Assembly (NCBI RefSeq): GCF_028023875.1
Contig: NZ_JAQIPB010000003.1
Coordinates: 434,001-498,000, forward strand
Reading direction: 5' to 3'
DNA from: Xenophilus arseniciresistens
GTDB lineage: Bacteria > Pseudomonadota > Gammaproteobacteria > Burkholderiales > Burkholderiaceae_C
DNA: 64,000 nucleotides
Shown: positions 54,848 through 63,428 of the stretch, piece after piece
How positions within the stretch are numbered: the stretch's first letter is position 1
Layout: each line of letters starts with the position of its first letter
Notes under the pieces: generated by a model
Databases searched by the model: none
Seen by the model: the letters and a program-made list of their open reading frames with translations, nothing else
What the model was told of the DNA's origin: nothing
Position numbers and translations under genes: made by a program

Positions 54848-55222
54848 TCAGGTCGAGAAGCTCGAGCCGCAGCCGCAGGTCGTGGTCGCGTTCGGGTTCT
54901 TGATCACGAACTGGGCGCCCTGCAGGTCTTCCTTGTAGTCGATCTCGGCTCCGACGAGGTACTGGTAGCTCATCGCATCGATGAGCAGGGACACGCCATT
55001 CTTGGTCATGGTCGTGTCGTCCTCGTTGGTGATCTCGTCGAAGGTGAACCCGTACTGGAAGCCCGAGCAGCCGCCGCCCTGCACGAACACGCGCAGCTTC
55101 AGGTCGGGATTGCCTTCCTCGGCGATCAGGTCAGCCACCTTGGCGGCGGCACTGTCCGTGAAAACGATGGGTTCGGGCATGGCCTCGGTCGAGGCAACAG
55201 TTTCTTCGGCAACAGCACTCAT
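54848..55222 (-). CDS. erpA: Iron-sulfur cluster insertion protein ErpA
   Basis: A 124-residue A-type carrier that delivers Fe-S clusters to apoproteins such as isoprenoid enzymes. All three conserved cysteines are seen: [13 protein letters not shown] and the C-terminal TTCGCGSSF. The N-terminal 15 residues are a variable extension. Start ATG at 55222. It lies between two terminators and is transcribed alone, downstream of rpsI in the order usual for Comamonadaceae. Confidence 0.96.
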   Translation of the reverse strand: MSAVAEETVASTEAMPEPIVFTDSAAAKVADLIAEEGNPDLKLRVFVQGGGCSGFQYGFTFDEITNEDDTTMTKNGVSLLIDAMSYQYLVGAEIDYKEDLQGAQFVIKNPNATTTCGCGSSFST

Positions 55223-55297
55223 GGCAGGTACTCCGTGGGGACCACATCGGCCAGAAAAGCCGTGCAGCCAAGGTGTGGAATGCTAACGCAGACAAAG

Positions 55298-55322
55298 AAA
55301 AACCGCCCGGAGGGCGGTTTTT
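55298..55322 (-). terminator. Terminator after rplM-rpsI (symmetric, could act both ways)
   Basis: Stem CCGCCC / GGGCGG with three-base loop is flanked by five As and five Ts, so a T run follows on either strand. On the minus strand it comes 130 bases after the rpsI stop. Confidence 0.88.
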
Positions 55323-55351
55323 CTGCAGCAAGGGCAGCCAAGCGTATGAGA

Positions 55352-55449
55352 TTTGCGTCGCGAGCCGCCGCAGGGCAAGGCGCAAACCGGAACCGGACTC
55401 CAGTCCGGTGAGGATTTGCAACGCCGCCATGCGGTGGCGCAGTAGCAAA
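55352..55449. repeat. 98-bp imperfect palindrome between rpsI and its terminator
   Basis: The whole stretch folds on one exact symmetry axis. Its centre is a perfect hairpin ACCGGACT-CC-AGTCCGGT (55392-55409), and its ends are TTTGC (55352) and GCAAA (55449), with further matching blocks such as GCC-n-CCGCA-n-GGC and GCAAA between. It ends two bases from the rpsI stop codon. It has no T run, so it is not an ordinary terminator. The shape suggests a dispersed palindromic (REP-like) element or a structured 3' UTR; no second copy is seen in this window. Confidence 0.75.
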
Positions 55450-55451
55450 GC

Positions 55452-55844
55452 TCAGCGCTTGGAGAATTGCTTGCGACGGCGGGCAGAGTGCAGACCGACC
55501 TTCTTGCGTTCCACTTCGCGAGCGTCACGCGTGACGAAACCAGCCTGGCTCAGCACCGGCTTGAGGTTTGCGTCGTAGTCGATCAGGGCACGGGTGATGC
55601 CGTGGCGCGTGGCGCCGGCCTGGCCCGATTCGCCGCCGCCATGGACGTTGACCTGGATGTCGAAGGTTTCGACGTTGTCGGTCAGCACCAGGGGCTGCTT
55701 GGCGATCATGATCGAGGTTTGACGACCGAAGAACTCTTCGATGGCCTTGCCGTTCACCGTGATCTTGCCGGTACCCTTCTTGAGAAACACACGAGCGACG
55801 CTGGACTTGCGACGGCCGGTGCCATTGTTCCAATCACCAATCAT
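55452..55844 (-). CDS. rpsI: 30S ribosomal protein S9
   Basis: A 130-residue small-subunit protein near the decoding centre. N-terminal [21 protein letters not shown] and C-terminal [19 protein letters not shown] are diagnostic; the terminal basic tail reaches the P-site tRNA. It follows rplM by 11 bases in the conserved rplM-rpsI operon. Confidence 0.98.
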   Translation of the reverse strand: MIGDWNNGTGRRKSSVARVFLKKGTGKITVNGKAIEEFFGRQTSIMIAKQPLVLTDNVETFDIQVNVHGGGESGQAGATRHGITRALIDYDANLKPVLSQAGFVTRDAREVERKKVGLHSARRRKQFSKR

Positions 55845-55855
55845 CTCAAGACTCC

Positions 55856-56284
55856 TCAGATTTCCAGCGGCTTGGGCTGCTGGGCGGTGTGCGGGTGCTC
55901 CGCGCCGCCGTAGACCTTCAGCTTCTTGATCATGGCGTAGCCCAGAGGACCCTTGGGCAGCATGCCCTTGACGGCCTTCTCGAGCGCACGGCCAGGATGC
56001 TTGGCTTGCAGATCGCGGAAGTTGGTGGCGGTGATGCCGCCGGGGAAGCCCGAATGACGGTAGTACACCTTGTCGAGCGACTTGGTGCCGGTGACCTTGA
56101 GCTTGGAAGCGTTGACGATGACGATGAAATCGCCGGTGTCGACGTGAGGCGTGTAAATGGCCTTGTGCTTGCCGCGCAGTCGGTGGGCCACTTCGCTGGC
56201 GACCCGTCCGAGAACCTTATCGGTTGCGTCAATCACAAACCACTCGTGCACGACCTCAGCGGGCTTTGCGCTGAAAGTAGACAT
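55856..56284 (-). CDS. rplM: 50S ribosomal protein L13
   Basis: A 142-residue early-assembly protein of the large subunit. [25 protein letters not shown] and [10 protein letters not shown], then [20 protein letters not shown] are characteristic. ATG at 56284 follows AAGGAAAA; the open frame continues upstream but without family sequence. First gene of rplM-rpsI, with a consensus promoter about 175 bases upstream. Confidence 0.98.
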   Translation of the reverse strand: MSTFSAKPAEVVHEWFVIDATDKVLGRVASEVAHRLRGKHKAIYTPHVDTGDFIVIVNASKLKVTGTKSLDKVYYRHSGFPGGITATNFRDLQAKHPGRALEKAVKGMLPKGPLGYAMIKKLKVYGGAEHPHTAQQPKPLEI

Positions 56285-56457
56285 GAGTTTTCCTTGAGGG
56301 AAAGAGGTTTGCAAAGGGCCCTTTTCCACGGTCGGTCTTCCTCTGAAGGGAGCTCTTAGGTGGGAGGGAGTCGGTCTGGCGCGCGCTAGGGTTGCCCCCA
56401 AACGCCCCAAAACCGCAATCTTTGCCGCGGGACCCGAAAATCGCTGCAAAGCCCGCC

Positions 56458-56487
56458 ATTATAGGCGGGCGCTGGAATCCGGCGCAA
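56458..56487 (-). promoter_or_regulatory. Promoter of rplM-rpsI
   Basis: On the minus strand a -35 TTGCGC (56487-56482) and a -10 TATAAT (56463-56458) are 18 bases apart, followed by GGCGGGCT. The -10 box is flanked by a seven-base inverted repeat GCCCGCC / GGCGGGC (56451-56470). The mRNA leader would be about 165 bases, long enough for autogenous control of ribosomal protein synthesis. Confidence 0.85.
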
Positions 56488-56520
56488 TTCCCCAGTCCGC
56501 GCGGTTAGCATTGGCCCATC

Positions 56521-57444
56521 ATGTTCAGCTACCGACACGCCTTCCACGCCGGCAACCATGCCGACGTGCTCAAACACACGGTGCTGATTGCGGCCCTGGA
56601 GCGCCTGCTTGAAAAGGAGGCTCCGCTGACGGTCGTGGACACCCATGCCGGCGCGGGGCTGTACCGGCTCGACGGCGACTATGCCGGCACCAGCGGCGAG
56701 GCCGCCCAGGGGGTGCTGCGCCTGCTGAACCCGAGCAACGACACCCAGCCGGCAGCAAAGAAACCGGCGGTGCCCGAAGAGCCCGCGCCCGCCCTGGCCC
56801 GCTATCTGGAGCTGGTGCGCAGCTTCAACCGCGCCGGCCAGGCCCGCGTCTACCCTGGCTCTCCGTTCATCACCCAGCACCTGCTGCGCGAGCAGGACAA
56901 GCTCAAGCTCTATGAGCTGCACCCCACCGACGCGCGCACGCTGGATGCCAACATCGCCCAGCTCGAGGCCGGCCGCCAGGTGGCCGTGCTGCGCGAAGAC
57001 GGCTTTGGCAGCGCCACCAAGTTCCTGCCGCCGCCCTCGCGCCGCGCGCTGGTGCTGACCGACCCGAGCTACGAACTCAAGACCGATTACGCGCGCACCG
57101 CGGCCTTCGTGGCCGAAGCCCTCAAGCGCTTTGCCACCGGCGTGTACACGGTCTGGTATCCGATCATTCCGCGGCCCGAGGCGCACGAGCTGCCGCGCCG
57201 CCTGAAGACGCTGGCCACCAAGGCCGGCAAGCCCTGGCTGCATGCCACGCTGACGGTGAAGTCCAGCAAGATCGCCGCCACGCCCGACGGCCAGGGCAAG
57301 CGCCCCGGGCTGCCAGCCAGCGGCATGTTCCTGATCAACCCGCCCTTCACCCTGGCCGAACAGCTGCGCCCGGCACTGGCCCAGATGGCCGTGTGGCTGG
57401 CCCAGGACCGCAACGCCGGCTTCACGCTCGAACACGGCGGCTGA
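56521..57444 (+). CDS. rlmJ: 23S rRNA (adenine-2030-N6)-methyltransferase RlmJ
   Basis: A 307-residue SAM-dependent N6-adenine methyltransferase. MFSYRHAFHAGNHADVLKH is the RlmJ N-terminal signature, and VVDTHAGAGLYRL is the SAM loop. The catalytic motif is DPSYELKTDY near residue 180, whereas E. coli RlmJ has DPPYE. GMFLINPPFTL follows. There is an inserted 13-residue Pro-rich stretch (AAKKPAVPEEPAP) near 78. Divergent from rplM. Confidence 0.93.
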   Translation: MFSYRHAFHAGNHADVLKHTVLIAALERLLEKEAPLTVVDTHAGAGLYRLDGDYAGTSGEAAQGVLRLLNPSNDTQPAAKKPAVPEEPAPALARYLELVRSFNRAGQARVYPGSPFITQHLLREQDKLKLYELHPTDARTLDANIAQLEAGRQVAVLREDGFGSATKFLPPPSRRALVLTDPSYELKTDYARTAAFVAEALKRFATGVYTVWYPIIPRPEAHELPRRLKTLATKAGKPWLHATLTVKSSKIAATPDGQGKRPGLPASGMFLINPPFTLAEQLRPALAQMAVWLAQDRNAGFTLEHGG

Positions 57445-57467
57445 GCGCCGCGCCTCGTCGCGCGCAA

Positions 57468-58208
57468 TCAGCGCCGAGCCCGCGGATTGCGCGGCGCGGC
57501 GGCGGGGCGCCGGGCGGGCGCCGCCGGCTTGCTCTGCGCCGGCCTCACGGGCTCGGCCCGGGGCGGCTCGACTTCGGCGCCGGCCACCGACGCGCCTGCG
57601 CAGCGGCCGCCCTGCGTGCCGATCAGCGTCAGGCTGACCTGCTTGATGCCCGTGTCGATCATGTCCAGCGCCTCGGCGGCCGCCTGGCTCAGGTCGATCA
57701 CGCGGCCGGGCACGAAGGGGCCGCGGTCGTTCACGCGCACCAGCACTTCCTTGCCGTTGACGAGGCTGCGCACGCACACGCGCGTGTTGAAGGGCAGGGT
57801 CTTGTGGGCGGCGGTCATGCCGCGGATGTCGAAGCGCTCACCGCTGGCCGTGCGCCGCTGGTGGAACTGGATGCCGTAGTAGGAGGCGCCGCCGCGCTGG
57901 TACACCTCACCGGGCGGCTCGTCGCCGGGCACGCCGTCGTCGGGCTCGTCCTCGGTGCGGCCAATGGCCAGGTCGTAGCGCGCCTGCGGCACCAGGCTGC
58001 GCGGCGCATCGGCCGGCGTGCCGGGCTGGCGTGCAAGTGGGCGCAGGGGCGGGGCAGGCTCTGCCGGCGCCTGCGCATCGTCGGGCGGCGGCACGGCGGC
58101 ACAGGCCGCAAGCAAGGCCAGGGCCGCCAGGGTGAGCGCCGGCCGCAGGCCCCGCAGCGGCGCGCCGAAGCGCCGCCACCGCGAGGACCCGACCTGCGCC
58201 CCCTTCAT
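57468..58208 (-). CDS. rlpA: RlpA-like septal lipoprotein
   Basis: A 246-residue lipoprotein with lipobox LLAAC at about residues 33-37, a Pro-rich linker and a double-psi beta-barrel domain (about 105-200): GGASYYGIQFHQRRTASGERFD, MTAAHKTLPFNTRVCV, VNDRGPFVPGRVIDLS. RlpA enzymes are lytic transglycosylases acting on glycan strands without stem peptides. The usual C-terminal SPOR domain is missing; an Ala/Pro/Arg-rich tail takes its place, so septal targeting may differ. ATG overlaps the metF stop (ATGA). Confidence 0.9.
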   Translation of the reverse strand: MKGAQVGSSRWRRFGAPLRGLRPALTLAALALLAACAAVPPPDDAQAPAEPAPPLRPLARQPGTPADAPRSLVPQARYDLAIGRTEDEPDDGVPGDEPPGEVYQRGGASYYGIQFHQRRTASGERFDIRGMTAAHKTLPFNTRVCVRSLVNGKEVLVRVNDRGPFVPGRVIDLSQAAAEALDMIDTGIKQVSLTLIGTQGGRCAGASVAGAEVEPPRAEPVRPAQSKPAAPARRPAAAPRNPRARR

Positions 58209-59038
58209 GCCGCCCAGCCCAGCCGCTGCAGCACGCCCAGCGTGGCCTGCGACTGGTTCATGGTGTAGAAATGCAGCGCCGGTGCGCCGCCGGCCTGCAG
58301 GCGCTCGCACAGCCCGGCCACCACATCGAGGCCGAAGGCCTTGATGGAGGCCGCATCGTCGCCAAAACCCTGCAGCCGCAGCCGGATCCAGCGCGGGATC
58401 TCGGCGCCGCAGGCGTCGGAAAAGCGCATCAGCTGCGTGGAACTGATGATGGGCATGATGCCCGGCACGATGGGCAGGTCGAGGCCCTTGGCGCGCGCAT
58501 CGTCCACGAAGCGGAAGTAGGCCTCGGGGCTGAAGAAATACTGCGTGATGGCCGAATCGGCACCAGAGCGCACCTTGGCCGCGAAGGCCTGCAGGTCGGC
58601 GTCGGCCGAACGGGCCTGCGGATGCACTTCCGGATAGGCCGCCACTTCGATGTGGAAGTCGCTGCCAGTCTCGGCACGGATGAAGGCCACCAGATCGCTG
58701 GCGTACTGGAACTCGCCGCCGATGCCGTAGCCGCTGGGCAGATCGCCGCGCAGGGCCACCAGGCGCTTCACGCCCAGGGCCTTGAGCTCGGCCAACTGCG
58801 CACGCACGGTGTCGCGCGTGGCGCCGATGCACGAGAAATGGCTGGCCGCGTCCACGCCCTCGGCCAAGATCTCCTTCACGGCCCCAAAGGTGCCGGCTTG
58901 CGTGGAGCCGCCTGCGCCATAGGTGACCGAGCAGAACTCGGGCTTCATCGCATAGAGCTGCGCGCGCACCGCGCGCAGCTTGACCACGCCCTCGGGCGTC
59001 TTCGGCGGAAAGAATTCAAAGCTCAGTGGCAGGCGCAT
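58205..59038 (-). CDS. metF: Methylenetetrahydrofolate reductase
   Basis: A 277-residue FAD enzyme making 5-methyl-tetrahydrofolate for methionine synthesis. LSFEFFPPKTPEG at the N-terminus includes the catalytic Glu, CSVTYGAGGST, LVALRGDLPSG and QYFFSPEAYFRFVDDAR are family motifs. ATG at 59038 is fixed by AAGGAGG just upstream. It overlaps the TlyA-like gene by 23 bases and is two genes downstream of ahcY, so all three are part of one methyl-cycle transcription unit. Confidence 0.96.
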   Translation of the reverse strand: MRLPLSFEFFPPKTPEGVVKLRAVRAQLYAMKPEFCSVTYGAGGSTQAGTFGAVKEILAEGVDAASHFSCIGATRDTVRAQLAELKALGVKRLVALRGDLPSGYGIGGEFQYASDLVAFIRAETGSDFHIEVAAYPEVHPQARSADADLQAFAAKVRSGADSAITQYFFSPEAYFRFVDDARAKGLDLPIVPGIMPIISSTQLMRFSDACGAEIPRWIRLRLQGFGDDAASIKAFGLDVVAGLCERLQAGGAPALHFYTMNQSQATLGVLQRLGWAA

Positions 59039-59831
59039 CGCCCCCTCCTTCGCTGCTGGTGCCCTGCCGGGCATGAATGAAGAACTCGCGGTTGCCGTCC
59101 CCGCCCGCGATGGGGCTGGGCAGCCAGTGTTGCACGCGCAGGCCGCAGGCCTGGGCTGCTTCGTGCAGCCGCGCCTGCACTTGTGCGTAAAGCTGCACGT
59201 CGCGCACGATGCCGCCCTTGCCGATCTGCGCCGGCTGCAACTCGAACTGCGGCTTGACCAGCATGAGCAGGTCGCCGCCTTCGCGCAGCAGCGGCGCCAG
59301 CGCGGGCAGCACCAGCGTGAGCGAGATGAAGGACAGGTCGCCCACGATCAGGTCGAAGCCCACCGGCGCCCGGCCCGCGAAGGGCGCGGCATCGCGCAGC
59401 TGCGCGGGCTCGAGCGCGCGCGCGTTGCACTTCTCGATGGCCGTGACCCGCGCGTCGCCGGCCAGCCGCGCATGCAGTTGGCCATGGCCGACGTCCACGC
59501 CCACCACATGGGCGGCGCCCTGCTGCAGCAGGCAGTCGGTGAAGCCGCCCGTGGACTGGCCCACGTCCAGGCACAGCCGGCCGGTCACCGGCACGGCCGT
59601 GGCCGCCAGCGCGCCTTCGAGCTTGAGCCCGCCACGCGAGACATAGCGCGCCTCGGCCGCATCGGCCAATTCAAGCTCGGCCCCTTCGGGCAGCTCCTCG
59701 CCGCTCTTGGCCACACTGCGCCAGGGTTGCGCCGCATGCGCGCGCCAGCGCAGCCCGCCCGCGATCAGGCGCGCTGCCTGGGAGCGCGAAGCGGCCAGGC
59801 CGCGTGCGACAAGAAGCTGATCGGCTCGCAT
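59016..59831 (-). CDS. tlyA: TlyA-family rRNA methyltransferase (hemolysin A-like)
   Basis: A 271-residue protein with an N-terminal S4 RNA-binding domain (MRADQLLVARGLAASRSQAARLI) and an FtsJ-like methyltransferase domain (SAM loop LCLDVGQSTGGFTD, IVGDLSFISL, MLVKPQFELQ). The family 2'-O-methylates 16S and 23S rRNA; a hemolysin label is historical. In the SAM loop, Gln replaces the usual Ala in DVGASTGGFTD. Lies between ahcY and metF on the same strand; as a SAM user its product SAH is cleared by AhcY. Confidence 0.92.
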   Translation of the reverse strand: MRADQLLVARGLAASRSQAARLIAGGLRWRAHAAQPWRSVAKSGEELPEGAELELADAAEARYVSRGGLKLEGALAATAVPVTGRLCLDVGQSTGGFTDCLLQQGAAHVVGVDVGHGQLHARLAGDARVTAIEKCNARALEPAQLRDAAPFAGRAPVGFDLIVGDLSFISLTLVLPALAPLLREGGDLLMLVKPQFELQPAQIGKGGIVRDVQLYAQVQARLHEAAQACGLRVQHWLPSPIAGGDGNREFFIHARQGTSSEGGGDAPATEL

Positions 59832-59891
59832 CTGCTTGCTGGGCGCCCGCCGGCTTTCAAGCCAGGCGCAAGGCCCAAGCACCTCGTGCGC

Positions 59892-61349
<1,458 letters not shown>

Positions 61350-61411
61350 CAATGCTCCATACGGCAGGTTGAAGACGACCACGTTCTGGGGAAAACTCAC
61401 CGCACAGAGCC

Positions 61412-61502
61412 GTGGGCGAGCGTCGTTGCAGGAAGAAATCTGCTCCGAGCCTCGCACCCGCTGGGCCCGTGGGCCCGGGGCGCTGCAACGCTCCTCGGAG
61501 GA
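61412..61502 (-). ncRNA. SAH riboswitch upstream of ahcY
   Basis: On the minus strand the leader reads CCTCCGAGGAGCGTTGCAGC, then a GC-rich hairpin, then GAGGCTCGGAG and CAACGACGCTC. CTCCGAG (61500-61494) pairs with CTCGGAG (61449-61443) as P1/closing helix, and GAGCG-TTGCA can pair with the downstream TGCAACGACGCTC as the pseudoknot. This is the SAH riboswitch pattern known from ahcY leaders in Beta- and Gammaproteobacteria. It starts a few bases after the transcription start implied by the -10 box. SAH binding is expected to raise expression. Confidence 0.92.
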
Positions 61503-61510
61503 AGGGCGCG

Positions 61511-61516
61511 ATTATA
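61511..61516 (-). promoter_or_regulatory. -10 box of ahcY promoter
   Basis: TATAAT on the minus strand, placing the transcription start around 61504, at the first bases of the riboswitch. No good -35 match is seen at the normal distance. Confidence 0.75.
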
Positions 61517-61623
61517 GGGAGGCAAGTTTTGGCACGGTTTCGACGAGCGCGCCGCTTCGGCCTACGCCGCACGGCCAGCCCTGGCGGCGCCCGGCCATCC
61601 GCCATTCGGCCAGGCCCGTCAAT

Positions 61624-61662
61624 CGACATATCATGTCAAAAATCGATTGACATGATATGTCG
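61624..61662. promoter_or_regulatory. Nested inverted repeat operator upstream of yjfI-pspA operon
   Basis: Two 16-base arms, CGACATATCATGTCAA (61624-61639) and TTGACATGATATGTCG (61647-61662), are perfect inverted repeats with a seven-base spacer. Each arm is itself a palindrome of the form GACAT-N3-ATGTC, with centres 24 bases apart, so two dimers could bind side by side. The -35 of the plus-strand promoter is in the right arm. It sits in the 373-base gap between ahcY and yjfI. A regulator gene is not visible nearby. Confidence 0.85.
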
Positions 61663-61675
61663 GCGTCCGCATACT
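61647..61675 (+). promoter_or_regulatory. Promoter of the yjfI-pspA-yqiJ operon
   Basis: A consensus -35 TTGACA (61647-61652) and a -10-like CATACT (61670-61675) are 17 bases apart. The -35 box overlaps the right palindrome, so a bound protein would block or recruit polymerase. Sigma-54 GG/GC elements typical of psp operons are not seen. Confidence 0.65.
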
Positions 61676-61722
61676 GCGATCACAGCAGCCTGCACTGCAT
61701 CCATCGATCCACAGGAGGGTTC

Positions 61723-62139
61723 ATGACCGCTTTGCTTCATCAACTGAGCAACCTGGACACGCTGACGTCGGCGCTGATGGGCGGCGTGGCCGTGCAGCTG
61801 CAGCCCATTGCCGGCGAGGTGCCGGTGATCCAGGTCTGCATCGAAGGGCGCGACGAGCTGCCCATCTTCGTCACCTGCTCGGACACGCAGTTCATCTGCC
61901 TGTGCTACCTGTGGACCGACGAGGACGTGCGGCCCGAGCGCCGCGCCGAGCTGCATGAAGCCCTGCTGGACCTGAACCCCTCGGTGCCGCTGTCTTCCTT
62001 CGGCCGCGTGGGCGGGCGCTATGTGCTGGGCGGCGCGCTCTCGCGCAGCGCTCGCGCCGAAGACGTGGCGCATGAAGTGGCCGTGCTCAGCGACAACGCG
62101 CTGGACGCCCTGGATGCGCTGGCCGAGTTCCTGCGCTGA
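61723..62139 (+). CDS. yjfI: DUF2170 protein (YjfI-like)
   Basis: A 138-residue cytoplasmic protein of the DUF2170 family. IPVIQVCIEGRDELPIFV-type text (here VIQVCIEGRDELPIFVTCSD) and SSFGRVGGRYVLGGALS are family marks. Function is unknown; it regularly precedes a PspA/IM30 gene, as in the E. coli yjfI-yjfJ pair. AGGAGG at 61714-61719 fixes the ATG at 61723. First gene of the membrane-stress-like operon. Confidence 0.88.
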   Translation: MTALLHQLSNLDTLTSALMGGVAVQLQPIAGEVPVIQVCIEGRDELPIFVTCSDTQFICLCYLWTDEDVRPERRAELHEALLDLNPSVPLSSFGRVGGRYVLGGALSRSARAEDVAHEVAVLSDNALDALDALAEFLR

Positions 62140-62181
62140 TGCCTTCCCCACGCTTCCTCACGAACACCACCGGAGCCGAAC

Positions 62182-62913
62182 ATGACCGTCATCAAGAAAC
62201 TCGTCACCCTGCTGCGCGGCAGCGCGCGTGAACTGGGCCAGAGCGTGGTCGACGACAACGCCACGCGCATCTACGAGCAGGAGATCGTCGACGCCAAGGC
62301 CAGCATCAGCGAGGCCAAGACCGAGCTGACCGCCGTGATGGCCAAGGAGATGCAGACCGCGCGCGACATCGAACGCATCAAGGGCGAGATCCGCCGCCAT
62401 GAAGACATGGCGCTGCAGGCGCTGGACAAGACCGAGGAAGGCCTGGCCCTGAAGGTGGCCGAGCGCGTGGCCGGCCTGGAGGCCGAGCTGCAGGCGCAGA
62501 CGCAGGCCCATGCCGGCTTTGCGGTGCAGGTGCAGCGGCTGAAGAACCTGATCCGCAGCGCCGAGGCCCGCGTGCGCGAGCACGAGCGCGAGATCGGCAT
62601 CGCCAAAACCACCGAGAGCGTGTACCGCGCCACGCAGAGCATCTCCGACAGCATCGGCAGCACGGGCTCCAGGCTCACGAGCGCGCGCGAGTCACTGGAC
62701 CGCATCAAGAAGCGCCACGAGGACCTGGCCGACCGCATGGCCGCCGCCGAGGCGCTGGACAAGGAGTTCGGCCACAAGGCGCTCGAGCAGGAGCTGGCGG
62801 CCGCCGGCATCGGCGAGAACGACAAGGCGCGCGCCGAATCGGTGATGGCTCGCCTGCGCGCGCGCCAGGCCGCCGCGGCTGCGGCCAAGGACGGCGGCAC
62901 GCCCGCGGCCTGA
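62182..62913 (+). CDS. yjfJ: PspA/IM30 family protein (YjfJ-like)
   Basis: A 243-residue ESCRT-III-like coiled-coil protein. Nearly the whole length (about 25-220) is predicted helix with heptads, beginning VIKKLVTLLRGSARELGQSVVDDNATRIYEQEI. Family members polymerise on damaged inner membranes. The N-terminal amphipathic helix (1-15) is present. It follows yjfI by 42 bases. Its tail is Ala-rich. Distinct from the sigma-54-driven pspABC system, since no pspF or pspBC is here. Confidence 0.92.
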   Translation: MTVIKKLVTLLRGSARELGQSVVDDNATRIYEQEIVDAKASISEAKTELTAVMAKEMQTARDIERIKGEIRRHEDMALQALDKTEEGLALKVAERVAGLEAELQAQTQAHAGFAVQVQRLKNLIRSAEARVREHEREIGIAKTTESVYRATQSISDSIGSTGSRLTSARESLDRIKKRHEDLADRMAAAEALDKEFGHKALEQELAAAGIGENDKARAESVMARLRARQAAAAAAKDGGTPAA

Positions 62914-62966
62914 GGCCATCGTCCCCACACGCCCCAAGGACCTCGCGTCACACGCCCGTCACGCGC

Positions 62967-63356
62967 ATGAGCAACAACAACAGCAGCAGCACGAGCAAGA
63001 GAAAGACGCCGGCGCGCTGGCAGGGCTCTGAGTCGGCCCTGCATGCGGTGCAGGTGGCTTTTGACGTGGAGATCGCGGTGATGGAGGCCATCCGCATCGC
63101 GGCCTTCCACGAGAACGTGTCCACCTCGCAGCAGATCCGCAGCGTGCTGGGCCTGCCCGTGGCGGCGCGGCCCAAGAGGCCGCGCCTGACGGTCACCTTG
63201 GACGAGTCCGACTACGCCCTGCTGGCCCAACGCTACGGCCTCGCGCCCGATGACCGATTGGGCATCAAGGAGGCGGCCACGCGCGAGCTGATCGCCTTCG
63301 TGCCTCCTCCCGCGCCGCCGCGCACATCGACGTCTCGAAAGCCCCGGAAAGGCTGA
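62967..63356 (+). CDS. Unknown small protein in the yjfI-pspA-yqiJ operon
   Basis: A 129-residue basic, soluble protein. The N-terminus is Ser/Asn/Lys-rich and disordered, the core (about 20-105) has a helix (EIAVMEAIRIAAFHENVSTSQQI) and RLTVTLDESDYALLAQRYG, which looks a little like a ribbon-helix-helix or related DNA-binding fold, and the tail is Pro/Arg/Lys-rich. I recognise no named family. A regulator of this operon is one possibility, based only on that resemblance. Confidence 0.65.
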   Translation: MSNNNSSSTSKRKTPARWQGSESALHAVQVAFDVEIAVMEAIRIAAFHENVSTSQQIRSVLGLPVAARPKRPRLTVTLDESDYALLAQRYGLAPDDRLGIKEAATRELIAFVPPPAPPRTSTSRKPRKG

Positions 63357-63428
63357 CCCCCAACGCCGCCCGGCCCCAGGGAGCCGGCCCACCACAACCA
63401 TTCGCCAACGCACAACAAACACAACACC

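Noticed and set aside
55352-55449. The palindrome after rpsI as a terminator
   Set aside because: No T run follows on either strand, and a proper terminator stands at 55298-55322.
59016-59831. Haemolysin
   Set aside because: The hemolysin A name of this family is historical; S4 plus FtsJ-like domains make it an rRNA methyltransferase.
61624-61662. The inverted repeat upstream of yjfI as a Rho-independent terminator or IS end
   Set aside because: It has no following T run, is AT-rich in its stem, and no transposase or target duplication is present; position over TTGACA fits an operator.
62182-62913. PspA-like gene as part of a classical sigma-54/PspF phage-shock operon
   Set aside because: No pspF, pspB or pspC is present and no -24/-12 GG/GC promoter is seen; neighbours are YjfI and YqiJ types instead.
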